From positions 248,001 through 312,000 of the forward strand of contig CBDATE010000018.1 in assembly GCA_965199815.1 (NCBI GenBank): a stretch of DNA of 64,000 nucleotides. The letters run 5' to 3'. Below are positions 11,001-25,400 of the stretch, piece after piece. This stretch comes from Azotimanducus sp965199815 (GTDB lineage: Bacteria > Pseudomonadota > Gammaproteobacteria > Pseudomonadales > Azotimanducaceae). Made by a program: the position numbers and the translations under genes. Below the pieces are notes generated by a model. That model was not told where the DNA came from. It did not search any database and saw nothing but the letters and a program-made list of their open reading frames with translations. How positions within the stretch are numbered: position 1 is the stretch's first letter; each line of letters opens with the position of its first letter.

Positions 11001-13407
11001 TACAGCCTGCAGGTAACGTCACGGTGGATTACCAGACAGCGAACGGCACAGCGGAAACGGGTTCGGACTACACAGGGGCGCTGGGCACACTGACCTTCAC
11101 TGTCGAGAACTGGGAGACGGCGCAGACGGTGGAGGTTGCCATCACGGACGATTCCATCGACGAACAGGACGAAACCTTTACCTTCACGCTGAGGAATGCG
11201 GGCACTGGCACGATGCTGTCGGCGAGTCCATTGGTGACCACCACCATCACCGATAACGACGCGGCTGGTCTGACCTACAGTGCGCTGCCGAGCACTCTGA
11301 CGGTGGGCGCGGATGTCAATGTGACGGCGACCGCGACGGGCTTCGCCAGCGCCACAGTGACCTATTCGGTGACCCCAGGCACACTGCCCGCCGGGCTGGA
11401 TATTGATGCTGGCACGGGTGCTATCACCGGCAAGTTGACGACAGCAAGCACGAGTGCGACGACGGTGACGGTGAGCGCCAGCGCGGGTAGAGGTGATGCG
11501 GCCAGGACAGTGACGGCGACCATCACCTTCCCGGCGGTGGGCAAGGGCACACTGACAGCGCCGGAGAATCTGGCGCTGAAGGCGAACAGCAAGACACGCA
11601 CCGGGTTCACGGTGACCTGGGATGCGGTGGAGAATGCGGCGGGCTACACGGCGACGGCTGCGCCGGGTAGCGGCACACCGGTCACGGTCACGCTGTCAAC
11701 GGCACCCGAGAATCCCGAGGCGGCGTTCACGGGCCTTGAGATGAACACCGCCTACACAGTGACGGTGATTGCTACCGGCAATGCCAACTATGCGAACGGC
11801 CCGGCCTCGGATGGCTTGAGCGTGACCACGGCGGCGAATCAGGTGCCGACGGTGGACACCGAGATTCCCGACCAGAGAGTGGTAGTGGGCACGGAGCTCT
11901 CCCTGATCTTCCCGGATACTGCCTTTGTCGATGCGGACGGCGACAGCCTGAGCTACGAGGCCCGGCAGACGGACGGTACGACGGACACCGATTTGCCTTC
12001 CTGGCTGAAATTCACCGCCGCCGAGCGCAAGTTCATGGGCACACCGGAGGTTGGCGACATCGGCACGTTGATGGTGAAGGTGACGGCGAGCGACGGCAAC
12101 GGCGGGTCGGTGAGCGATACCTTCAATGTTGTGGTGCGACCTGTACCGGGTCTGACGTTCTCGGAGACTTCCCTGACAGTGAACGAAGACGGGACTGGCA
12201 CCTACACGGTGAAGTTGGCGACGCAACCGACGGAGAGCGTGACAGTGGCAGTGGTCGGCTCGGGAGATGTGAGCGTATCTCCGTCATCACTGATGTTCAC
12301 CACAAGCAACTGGGATGATGCTCAGACAGTGACGGTGAGCGCTGGCACGGACGAAGATGCCGTGGACGATACGGACACACTAAGTCACACAGCATCTGGC
12401 GGAGAGTACGACGGGGTAACCGGCAGTGTGTCGGTGACCGTAACAGATATTGATACGGCTGGCGTGACGATCGATGAGACCGCTCTGACGATAAGGGAGG
12501 GCGCGACCGATACCTACACGGTGGTGCTGAATACGCAGCCGACGGGGAACGTGACAGTGACACCGACGGTGCCACCCAACACGGATATATCCGTGTCTCC
12601 CGCAGAGCTTATCTTCACCGGCTCGGACTGGGACATGGCGCAGACATTCACCGTGACGGCGGCGGCGGACGCTGATGCGGAAGTTGACGCGGTGGTGACG
12701 ATTACCCACGCCGTGACGGGTGCCGACTATGGGTCGGTGGCAGTGGATTCGGTGGCGGTGACCATCATCGAAACAGACGCGGCCATCTTCAGCGTGACTG
12801 GTCCTGCGACGGTCGCCGAGGATGACAGCACGGCCACCTACAGGGTGTCGCTGAGCAAGCAGCCTCTGGTCGATGTGAGCGTCAAGTACGCAACCGCAGA
12901 TGGTACGGCGACGGCGGGTTCGGACTACACGGCGGCGAGCGCAACATTGACCTTCGCTGTGGCGGACTGGGATACGCCGCAGACTGTGGAGGTTGCCATC
13001 ATGGATGACAGGGTGGATGAAGATGACGAGACCTTTACTTTCACGCTGAGCGAGCCGCTCACTGGCTCGCTGCTGTCGGCAAATCCATCAGTGACCACCA
13101 CCATCAGCGACGATGACACGGTGGGTCTGACCTACAGCGCGCTGCCGAGCAGCCTGAGGGTGGGCGTGAGTATCAGTCTGACAGCGAGGGTGACGGGCTT
13201 CGGCAACGCCACAGTGGCCTACTCGGTGACCATCGGCAAACTGCCCGCCGGGCTGGATATTGATGCTGGCACGGGTGCTATTACCGGCGAGCTGAAGACA
13301 ACGAGCACGAGTGCGACCACGGTGACGGTGAGCGCCACTTCCGGCTCGGGAGGCACGGCCAGGACAGCGACGGCGGACATCACTTTCGGTATTGTGGAGG
13401 TCGCGGA
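8087..13407 (+). repeat. Mosaic block of Calx-beta, putative-Ig, FN3 and cadherin-like domains
   Basis: By motif, the order is roughly Calx-beta (cut at the frameshift), putative-Ig (about 8,369), FN3 (8,640), cadherin-like (8,935), two LTVxEGATxTYTVVL domains (9,241 and 9,561), Calx-beta (9,885), a DPERSV-type Calx-beta (10,236), LTVLEG (10,576), Calx-beta (10,925), putative-Ig, FN3, cadherin-like (11,845), two LTVxE domains, Calx-beta (12,780) and putative-Ig (13,120). Copies are clearly diverged, so this section is older than the tandem arrays further on. Confidence 0.7.
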
Positions 13408-16400
13408 TACGCCACCGGCCTTTGCGAGTGGTACGACCATCCCGGATCAGAGCTGGACGGTGGATACCGAAATCACCGCCCTGACCTTGCCGACGGCGAC
13501 GGGCGGCAACGGGGATCTGAGCTATGCGTTGCTGCCGGCGTTGCCGACCGGTATGGGCTTCAATGCCACGACGCGCGTGGTGAGCGGTACGCCGACGGTG
13601 GCGGCGGCCACAACTACCTACACCTGGCGGGCTTCGGACAGCGATTCGAACGTGGCGGACGGTGACACGGCGGCGCTGACCTTCGCGTTGACGGTGAACA
13701 GGGCGAAGCTGGCGAAGCCGACGGGGTTGGCGTTGAAGTCGAACAGCAAGACGCGCACCGGCTTCACGGTGACCTGGGATGCGGTGGCGAATGCCGTGGG
13801 GTACACGGCGACGGCGGTGGCGACTGGCCAGACGGATGTCACGGTCACGCTGCCGACGGCGCCCGCGAATCCCGAGGCGGTGTTCACGGGTCTTGTGATG
13901 GATACCACCTATACGGTGACGGTGGTGGCCACTGCCACCGGCAGTGCCAACTATGCGGACAGCGAGGCTTCGAATGGCTTGCGCCTGACCACCGAGGCGA
14001 ACCGGGCACCGGCGGTGGCGAACGCGATTCCCGATCAGGCGGCTGCGGTGGACGCGGCGTTCGAGTATGTCTTCCCGGCGAACAGCTTCAGTGATGCGGA
14101 CGGAGACAACCTGAGCTACACGGCCCATCAGACGGACGGGGTCACGGACAGCGCGCTGCCCAGCTGGCTGACCTTTACCGCCGCCGAGCGCAAGCTGGGG
14201 GGTACGCCGGGCTCCGGCGATGCGGGTACGTTGATGGTGAAGGTGACGGCGAGCGATGGCATGGGCGGCTCGGTGAGCGACACCTTCAACATTGTGGTGG
14301 GCGCGGACACGGCACCGGCCTTTGCGGGTGGCACGACTATCCCGGATCAGACCTGGACGGTAGGTACGGAAATCACCGCCGTGACGCTGCCGACTGCTAC
14401 GGGCGGCAACGGGGCGCTGAGCTATGCGCTCTCCCCTGACCTGCCCGCGGGGGTGAGCCTGGATGCCACGACGCGCGTGGTGAGTGGTACGCCGACGGCG
14501 GCCGCGGCGCAGGAGACCTACACCTGGCGGGCTTCGGACAGCGATTCGAACGTGGCGGACGGTGACACGGCGGCGCTGACCTTCGCGTTGACGGTGGGCA
14601 AGGGTGCGCTGGCGAAGCCGACGGGGTTGGCGCTGAAGGGGAACAGCGAGACGCGCACCGGCTTCACGGTGACCTTCGGCGCGGTGGCGAATGCGGCGGG
14701 CTACGTGGCAACGGCGGTGGCGACTGGCCAGACGGAGGTCACGGTCACGCTGTCAACGGCGCCCGCGAATCCCGAGGCGGTGTTCACGGGTCTGGCGGCA
14801 GGCACCGCCTATACGGTGACGGTGGTGGCCACCGGCGATGCCAACTACGCGGACAGCGAGGCTTCGGATGGCTTGAGCGTGACCACTGTGGCGAATCAGG
14901 TGCCGACGGTGGCGAACACGATTCCGAATCAGGCGGCGGTGGCAGGTCAGTCTTTCGCATATGTCTTCCCGGATACCAGCTTCAGCGATGCGGATGAAGA
15001 CAGTCTGAGTTACAGGGCGACGCAGACGGATGACAGCGAGCTGCCCAGCTGGCTGAAGTTTACCGACACCGAAGCCAAGCCGCGCGACTTCGCGGGCACA
15101 CCGCAGATTGCCAACATCGGCACATTGACGGTGAAGGTGACGGCGAGCGACGGCATGGGCGGGTCGGTGAGTGGCACCTTCGATATTGTGGTGAGCGCGG
15201 ACACGGCACCGGCCTTTGCGGAGAACACGAGCATCCCGGCGCAGAGTTGGATGGTGGGGACGGCAATCACCGCGCTGACGCTGCCGGCGGCGACGGGCGG
15301 CAACGGGGCGGTGAGCTACGCGCTCTCCCCCGACCTGCCTGCGGGGGTGAGTCTCGATGCCACGACGCGCGTGGTGAGCGGTACGCCGACGGCGGCCGCG
15401 GCGCAGGCGACCTATACCTGGCGGGCTTCGGACAGCGATGCGAACGTGGCGGACGGTGACACGGCAGCGCTGACCTTCGCGTTGACGGTGGACAAGGGGA
15501 CGCTGGCCAAGCCGACGAATCTGGCGCTGAAGCCGAACAGCAAGACGCGCTCCGGCTTCACGGTGACCTGGGATGCGGTGGACAACGCGGCGGGGTACAC
15601 GGCGATGGCGGTGGCGGGGAGCACAACGGTGAACGGCACGGTATCGGGCACGGACACCGAGGCGGTGTTCACGGGGCTCGATATGAACACCGCCTATACG
15701 GTGACGGTGATGGCCACCGGCGATGCCAACTATGTGGACAGCGAGGCTTCGGATGGCTTGAGCGTGACCACTGCGGCGAACCGGGCACCGACGGTGACGA
15801 ACCCGATTCCCGATCAGGCGGCGACGGTGGACACGGCGTTCGAGTATATCTTCCCGGCGAACAGCTTCAGCGATGCCGACAGCGATGATCTGACCTACGA
15901 GGCGATGCAGACGGACGGTACGACGGATGCCGATTTGCCCGACTGGCTGAGGTTCACCGACACCGAGCGCAAGCTGGCGGGTACGCCGCTGACTGCCAAC
16001 ATCGGCACATTGATGGTGAAGGTGACGGCGAGCGACGGCATGGGCGGTTCGGTGAGCGACACCTTCGACATTGTGGTGTCGGCAGGCAACTCGGCACCGA
16101 CGGTGAGAAACAGGATTCCCGACCAGTCGGCGGTGGTGGGCCAGTTGTTCGAGTATGTCTTCCCGGAGAACAGCTTCGGCGATGCGAACGGTGACGACCT
16201 GACCTACACGGCCATGAAGCCGGATGACACCGCGCTGCCCTCCTGGTTGGTCTTTACCAACACCGAAGCCAAGCCGCGCGATTTCGCGGGTACGCCGCAA
16301 TCCGGCGACACGGGCACGTTGACGGTGAAGGTGACGGCGAGCGACGGCAACGGCGGCTCGGTGAGTGACAGCTTCGACATTGTGGTGAGCGCGGACACGG

Positions 16401-19400
16401 CACCGGCCTTTGCGGGTGGCACGACCATCCCGGATCAGACCTGGACATTTGATGCCGAAATCACCGCGCTGACGCTGCCAGCCGCGACGGGCGGCAACGG
16501 GACGCTGAGCTACGAGTTGACACCGGCGCTGCCGGCAGGTGTGATTCTTGATGCCACAACGCGCGTGGTGAGTGGCACGCCGACGGTGGTGGCGGCGCAG
16601 GCGACCTACACCTGGCGGGCTTCGGACAGCGATGCGAACACGGCGGATACGGACACGGCGGCGCTGACCTTCGCGTTGACGGTGAACAAGGCGAAGCTGG
16701 CGAAGCCGACGAATCTGGCGCTGGAGGCGAACAGCAGGACGCGCTCCGCCTTCACGGTGGCCTGGGATGCGGTGGACAACGCGGCGGGTTACACGGCGAC
16801 GGCTAGCGCGACTGGCCAGACGGATGTCGTGCTCACGCTGCCGACGGCACCCGCGAATCCCGAGGTGGTGTTCACGGGTCTCGAGATGAGCACCACCTAT
16901 ACGGTGACGGTGGTTGCCACTGGCAGTGGCAACTATGCGGACAGCGATGCTTCGGATGGCTTGAGCGTGACCACGCTCGAGAATCAGGTGCCGACGGTGG
17001 CAAACGAGATTCCCGATCAGGCGGCGACGGTGGGCACGGCGTTCGAGTATGTCTTCCCGGCGAACAGCTTCAGCGATGCGGACAGCGATGATCTGACCTA
17101 CAAGGCCCAGCAGACGGACGGTACGACGGACAGTACGCTGCCCGGCTGGCTGAGGTTCACCGCCGATGAGCGCAAGCTGGCGGGCACACCGGGCTCCGGC
17201 GATGCGGGCACCTTGATGGTGAAGGTGACGGCGAGCGACGATGACGACGGTTCGGTCAGCGACACCTTCAACATTGTGGTGTCGGCAGCCAATTCGGCAC
17301 CGACCTTTGCGGGCGGCACGACCATCCCGGATCAGAGTTGGACGGTGGATACCCAAATCACTGCGCTGACGCTGCCAGCCGCGACGGGCGGCAACGGGAC
17401 GCTGAGCTACGAGTTGACACCAGCGCTGCCCGCAGATGTGACGCTGGATGCCATGACGCGCGTGGTGAGCGGTACACCGACGGTGGCGGCAGCCCAGACG
17501 ACCTATACCTGGCGGGCAAAGGACAGCGATTCGGACACGTTGGACGCGGACACGGATACGCTGACCTTCGCGTTGACGGTGAACAAGGCGAAGCTGGCGA
17601 AGCCGACGGGGCTGGCGCTGAAGGCGAACACGCTTGCGCAGACTGGCTTCACGGTGACCTGGGATGCGGTATCGAATGCCGCGGGGTACGCGGCGACGGC
17701 TGCGCCGACCAGCGGCACATCGGTCACGGTCACGCTGTCAACGGCGCCCGCGAATCCCGAGGCGGTATTCACGGGCCTGGCGATGGATACCACCTACAGG
17801 GTGACGGTGGTGGCCACCGGCGATGCCAACTATGCGGACAGCGATGCTTCGGATGGCTTGAGCGTGACCACTGCGGCGGCGCAGGGTCTCAGCTTGTCCA
17901 CAACCACCCTGACGGTATTGGAGGGTGCGAGCGGGACTTACACGGTGGTGCTGGATACGCAGCCGACGGGAGATGTGACGGTGACTGTGGGTGGGGCATC
18001 GGGCGATGTGTCGGTGGATACGACATCGCTGACCTTCACTTCATCGACCTGGAACACCCCGCAGACGGTGACGGTGACGGCGGCCGAGGACACCGATGCA
18101 ACGGCGGACGATGCGGTGACGCTCACGCATACGGTGAGCGGCGCGGACTATGCGTCGGTGACGGCCCCGTCGGTGGTGGTGACCATCACCGAGAATGACA
18201 TGGCCACCTTCAGCGTGACGGGTCCGGCGACGGTTGCCGAGGATGCGGACAAGGCCACCTACATGGTGTCGCTGAGCGCACAACCTGGCGATGATGTGAC
18301 GGTGAAGTACGCGACATCGGACGGCACGGCGACGGCAGGCTCGGACTACACGACTGCGAACGGGACGCTGACCTTCACGACGGACAACTGGAATACGGCG
18401 CAGACGGTGGAGGTCGCCATCACGGACGACACGGTGGATGACGACGAAGAGACCTTCACCTTCACGCTGAGCGAGGCGGGCACTGGTTCGGTGTTGTCAG
18501 CGAGTCCGACGGTGACGACGACCATCACGGACAACGACACGCGCGGCGTGACGATTTCCGAGACCGCTCTGACGGTGGAGGAGGGTTCAAGCGGGACTTA
18601 CACGGTGGTGCTGGATACGCAGCCGACGGGGGATGTGACGGTGACACCGGTGGTGCCGGAGAATACGGATATATCGGTATCTCCGATGTCGCTCGACTTC
18701 ACTTCATCGACCTGGAACACCCCGCAGACGGTGACGGTGACGGCGGCCGAGGACGACGATGCGGATGCCGACCCGGCGGTGACGATAACGCATACCGTGG
18801 CTGGCGCGGACTATGCGTCGGTGACGGCGGGTTCGGTGACAGTGACGGTGAATGATGATGACCAGAGCCTCACCTACACGGCGGCACCAACTACCTTGAC
18901 GGTGGGGACGGCCATCACGGCGTTGACGCCGACGGTGAAGAACTTCACCGGTACGGTCAGTTACGCGGTGACCTCGACGGCCCAGCTTCCAGCCGGTCTG
19001 AATCTGAAGACCGGCACGGGTGCCATCACGGGTATGCCGACGGCGGCGAGCACCAGTACGACGACGGTGACGGTGACGGCGACTGCGGGTACCGGGATGG
19101 ACACGCAGACGGCGACGGCGGACATCACCTTCCCGGCGGTAGGCAAGGCGAAGCTGGCGACACCGACGAACCTGGCGGTGAAGGCGAACAGCAAGACGCG
19201 CACCGGCTTCACGGTGACTTGGGATGCGGTGGCCAATGCGGCGGGTTACACGGCGACGGCCACCCCGAGCGGTGGGACTGCGGTGACTGGCTCGGTGACC
19301 GGTACCGAAGCGGCCTTCGCCGGGCTGATGGCGAACACCGCCTACACCGTCTCAATCACGGCCACTGGCAACGCCAACTACAACAACAGCGATGCTTCGG

Positions 19401-22400
19401 ATGGCTTGAGCGTGACCACTGCGGCGGCGCAGGGTCTCAGCCTGTCCACAACCACCCTGACAGTGGCCGAGGGTGCGACCGGCACCTACACGGTGGCGCT
19501 GGCATCGCAGCCGAGCGCGGCGGTGACGGTAGCAGTGGCTGGTTCGGGCGATGTGACGGTATCTCCGGCATCACTGACCTTCACGACGGACAACTGGGAT
19601 GATGCCCAAAGTGTGACGGTGAGCGCTGCCGAGGACGATGATGCCGGTGATGACACGGCTGAGATCAGTCACACGGCATCGGGCGGGGGCTATGGTTCGG
19701 TGACGGGCAGCGTATCGGTGACGGTAGAAGATGATGACACGCGCGGGGTGAAGCTGTCCGAGACGGCGCTGACGGTATTGGAGGGTTCGAGCGGGACTTA
19801 CACGGTGGTGCTGGATACGCAGCCGACGGGAGATGTGACGGTGACACCGGTGGTGCCGGAGAATACGGATATATCGGTATCTCCGATGTCGCTCGAATTC
19901 ACTTCATCAACCTGGAACACCCCGCAGACGGTGACGGTGACGGCGGCTGAGGACACCGATGCAACGGCGGACGATGCGGTGACGCTCACGCATACGGTGA
20001 GCGGCGCGGACTATGCGTCGGTGACGGCCCCGTCGGTGGTGGTGACCATCACCGAGAATGACATGGCCACCTTCAGTGTCACTGGTCCTTCGGCGGTGGC
20101 TGAGGGTGCGATGGCCACCTATACGGTGTCGCTGAGCGCACAACCTGGCGATGATGTGACAGTGAAGTACGCGACATCGGACGGCACGGCGACGGCGGGT
20201 TCGGACTACACGGCGGCGAGCGGCACACTGACCTTCACGACGGTGAACTGGAATACGGCGCAGACGGTGGAGGTCGCCATCACGGACGACACGGTGGATG
20301 ATGACGACGAGACCTTCACCTTCACGCTGAGCGAACCGGGCAGCGGGACATCGCTGTCAGCGAGTCCGACAGTGACGACGACCATCACGGACGATGACGA
20401 CCCGGCAGTGACGGTGTCCTTCGGTGCGGGGACATACAGCGTGACGGAAGGCGGGACGGTGAATGTGGCGGTGACCTTGAGCGCAGACCCGGAGCGGTCG
20501 GTGTCGATTCCGCTGATGACGACGAATGGAAGCGGTGCGGTTGCTGGAGATTACAGCGGAGTACCGGCATCTGTGACCTTTGCGAGTGGCGAGACCTCGA
20601 AGACGGTGGTCTTCAGTGCGACGGACGATTCGGTAGATGAATCGAATGAGACGGTGACGCTGGGCTTCGGGACTTCCTTGCCAGCGCGGGTGACGGCGGG
20701 CACGACATCATCGACGGTGGTGACCATCACGGACAACGACACGGTGGGTCTGACCTACAGCGCGGCACCCTCGACGCTGACGGTGGGTACATCTATCACG
20801 GCGCTGACGGCGACCGCAACGGGCTTCGGTGGTGCCACGGTGACCTACTCGGTGACCGTTGGGGCGCTGCCTGCCGGGCTGGGGATTAGTGCCAGCACGG
20901 GCGAGATTACCGGCATGCCGACCACGGCGAGCACCAGTACGGCGACGGTGACGGTGAGCGCGACCTCTGGTTCGGGAGATACGGCGAAGACGGCGACGGC
21001 GGACATCGCCTTCCCGGCGGTGGGCAAGGGGAAGCTGGCGACACCGACGAACCTGGCGGTGAAGGCGAACAGCAAGACGCGCACCGGCTTCACGGTGACT
21101 TGGGATACGGTGGCAAACGCGACGGGTTACACGGCGACGGCCAGGGCGAGCGGCCAGCCGGACAAAACTGTGACGCTATCAACAGCACCCACGAATCCCG
21201 AGGCGGTGTTCACGGGCCTGGCGACGGATACCACCTACACGGTGACGGTGATTGCCACGGGTAATCTCAACTACGACAACAGTCCCGTCTCCAATGGGCA
21301 GAGCGTGACTACGCTGGCCAATTCGGCACCGACGGTAGCGAACGCGATTGCCGATCAGACGGCGACGGTGGGAGTGGCGTTCTCCTACGCCTTCCCGGCG
21401 AACAGCTTCGCTGATACCGACAGCGACAGCCTCACCTACACGGCAACCAGGTCGGACGACAGCGCGCTGCCGACCTGGCTGACCTTCACCGCCAGCGAGC
21501 GCAAGCTCGCGGGCACACCGCAATCCGGCGACACCGGCACACTCATGGTGAGGGTGACGGCAAGCGATGGCATGGGCGGGTCGGTCAGCGATACCTTCAA
21601 CATTGTGGTGTCCGCAGCGGTTGTGCCGAGCCTCACCTATCCGGCACTGCCGACGGTTCTGCGCGCAGGCGTACAGTTCGCGACGCTGACACCCGAATCG
21701 CCCGCCAACTTCGCAGCGGGGTCCACCTTCACCTATGAGGTGACGGCGGGTGACCTGCCGTCAGGGCTGGAGCTCAATGCCAACACCGGTGCCATCTCCG
21801 GTACGCCGGACACACCAACCCCCACTGACGGAAGCGGCGGTGCGTCTGTCACGGTGACGGTGACCGGCACCACGGGTACGGGTGACAATGTACAGACGGA
21901 GACGGCGACGGTGACATTGAACTTCCCGCGCATCTTCCGTTTCAAGCTGCCTGCGCCGACGGTGACGTTGGCGGTGGGCGACACGCAGTTGACGGCCAAC
22001 TGGGAGGTGGTAACGAACGCGGGTACGTACGCGTTGCAGTGGAAGGCATCGTCAGTCACATCCTGGACAGCGGCGACGGGTGTGACCACAGTTGATCCGG
22101 CGACGCCGGGGACGGTGATCACTGGTCTCACCAACGGTACTACCTACGATGTGCGTGTGCGCTCCAAGGCGACTCCCGGTTCGACGACGCACACTGACGG
22201 CGATTGGTCCAGCGCCACGCAGGCTGTACCGACGGCTGATGCCACCTTCAGCGTGACGGGTCCGGCGACGGTTGCCGAGGATGCGGGCACCGCCACCTAT
22301 ACAGTGACGCTGAGCGCGCAGCCCGCAGCGAGCGTGACGGTGGACTACGCCACGGCGGACGGTACGGCGACGGCGGGTTCGGACTACACGGCGGCGAGCG

Positions 22401-25400
22401 GCACACTCACCTTCGCGCCGACGAATTGGGACACGGCGCAGACGGTGGCGGTGACCATCAGCAACGATACGGTGGATGATGACGACGAGACCTTCACCTT
22501 CACGCTGAGCAATGCGGGCACTGGTTCGATGTTGTCGGCGAGTCCGACGGTGACGACGACCATCACGGACAACGATGTGCTGGGGCTGACCTACACGGCG
22601 GTGCCTTCGACCTTGACGGTGGACACGCCCATCACGGCGCTGACTACGACGGCGACGGGCTTCGGCAGCGTGACGATCACCTACTCGGTGACCACGGGCA
22701 CCCTGCCCGCCGGGCTGAATATCAGTGCCACCACCGGGGATATCACTGGTACGCCGACGGCGGCGAGCACCAGTACGACGACGGTGACAGTAACGGCGAC
22801 TGCGGGCACAGGGATGGACACGCAGACAGCGACGGTGAGCATTACCTTCCCGGCGGTGGGCAAGGCTACCTTGGCGACACCGACCAACCTGGCGCTGAGG
22901 GCGAACACGCAGCGCAAGACCGGGTTTACTGTGAGCTGGACGGCGGTGGAGAACGCGACGGGCTACACGGCGACGGCCAGTGCGAGTGGCGAGACAGATG
23001 TCACCGTCACGCTGTCAACGGCACCCGCGAATCCCGAAGCGACATTCACGAACCTGGCGGTGGGCACCACCTACACGGTGACGGTGGTTGCGAAGGGTAA
23101 CGCCAACTACAGCGACAGCACAGCCGCGACGCTGAGTCAGGCGACGGCTGCGAACGCGGCACCGAGCATCACGGACATCACCAACAAGACGGCGACCTTC
23201 GGGACGAACCTGCTGGTGGATGTGGATGCCACGGACACGAACCCGGAGGACACGCTGCAATATCAAGCATCATCTGGTGCCACGGCGGTGGCGACGGTGA
23301 GTCCGACTTCCCTGACCGATCTTGGTGCCAATAGCCAGATAACAGTGACACCGGTGGCTGTGGGCACGGCGACTATCACCGTCACCGTGAGCGACGGCAC
23401 GGCGAGTCCGACGGACACCTTTGTGGTGACGGTAGGCAAGGCTACCTTGGCGACACCGACGAACCTGGCGCTGAAGGCGAACACGCAGCGCAAGACCAGC
23501 TTCACGGTGAGCTGGACGGCGGTGGAGAACGCGACGGACTACACAGCGACGGCCACCCCGAGTGGTGGGACTGCGGTGACCGGCACGGTGGATACAACGG
23601 GCACCAACCCCGAAGCGACCTTCACCGGGCTGACGGCGGGCACAACCTACACGGTGTCGGTGATTGCCACGGGCAACACAGCCAATTACGAGAGTAGTAC
23701 AGCCGCGACGCTGAGTCAGGCGACGGCTGCGAACGTGGCACCGAGCATCACGGACATCACCAACAAGACGGCCACCTTCGGGACGAACCTGTTGGTGGAT
23801 GTAGATGCTACGGACACGAACCCGGGGGACACGCTGCAATATCAAGCATCGTCCGGTGATACGGCGGTGGCGACGGTGACTCCGACTTCCCTGACCGATC
23901 TTGATGCCAATAGTCAGATAACAGTGACACCGGTGGCTGTAGGCACGGCGACTATCACTGTCACCGTGAGTGACGGCACGGCAAGCCCGACGGACACCTT
24001 TGTGGTGACGGTAGGCAAGGCAACGCTGACGACACCGACCGGTCTGGCGGTGAAGGCGAACACGCTTGCACAGACTGGCTTCACGGTGACCTGGACGGCA
24101 GTGACGAACGCGACGGGTTACACGGCGACGGCCACCCCGAGCGGTGGGACTGCGGTGACTGGCACGGTGGCCGGTACCGAAGCGACCTTCACCGGGCTGA
24201 CGGCCAACACCACCTATACGGTTTCGGTGACGGCCACTGGCAGCGCCAACTACAACAACAGCGCGGCCGAGACATTGAGCGTGACCACGCTGGCGACGCA
24301 GGGTCTCAGCTTGTCCGCAACTACCCTGACAGTGAACGAGGGTGCGACCGGCACCTACACGGTGAAGCTGGCATCGCAGCCGACGGGTACGGTGACGGTA
24401 GCGGTGGCTGGTTCGGGCGATGTGAGCGTGTCTCCAGAATCGCTGACCTTCACGACAGACAACTGGGACACGGCGCAGACCGTGACGGTGAGCGCTGCCG
24501 AGGACGACGATGCCAGTGATGACACGGCTGAGATCAGTCACACGGCATCGGGCGGGGGCTATGGTTCGGTGACGGGCAGCGTATCGGTGACGGTAGGTGA
24601 TGATGACACGCGCGGCGTGACGATTTCCGAGACGGCTCTGACGATACTGGAGGGTTCGAGCGGGACTTACACGGTGGTGTTGGATACGCAGCCGACCGAC
24701 GATGTGACGGTGACTGTGGGTGGGGCATCGGGCGATGTGTCAGTGTCCACGACATCGCTGACCTTCACTTCAAGCAACTGGAACACTGCGCAGACGGTGA
24801 CGGTGACGGCGGCTGAGGACGAGGATGCGGCCAACGATGCGGTGGTGACGCTTACCCATACTGTGAGCGGTGCGGACTATGCGTCCGAGACGGCCCCGTC
24901 GGTGGCGGTGACCATCACCGAGAAGGACGCGGCGACCTTCAGTGTGACCGGTCCGACATCCATAGGTGAGGGTGCGGGCACGGCTACCTATACGGTGTCG
25001 CTGAGCGCGCAGCCTGGCGATGATGTGACAGTGAAGTACGCGACATCGGACGGCACGGCGACGGCGGGTTCGGACTACACGGCGGCGAGCGGGACGCTGA
25101 CCTTCACGACGGATAACTGGAATACGGCGCAGATGGTGGAGGTCGCCATCACGGATGACACGGTGGATGACGACGACGAGACCTTCACCTTCACGCTAAG
25201 CGAGGCGGGCACTGGTTCGATGTTGTCGGCGAGTCCGTCAGTGACGACGACCATCACGGACAACGATGTGCCGGAAGTGACGGTGTCCTTCGGTGCGGGG
25301 ACATACAGCGTGACGGAAGGCGGGACGGTGAATGTGGCGGTGACCTTGAGCGCAGACCCGGAGCGGTCGGTGGAGATTCCGCTGACGACGACGAATGGAA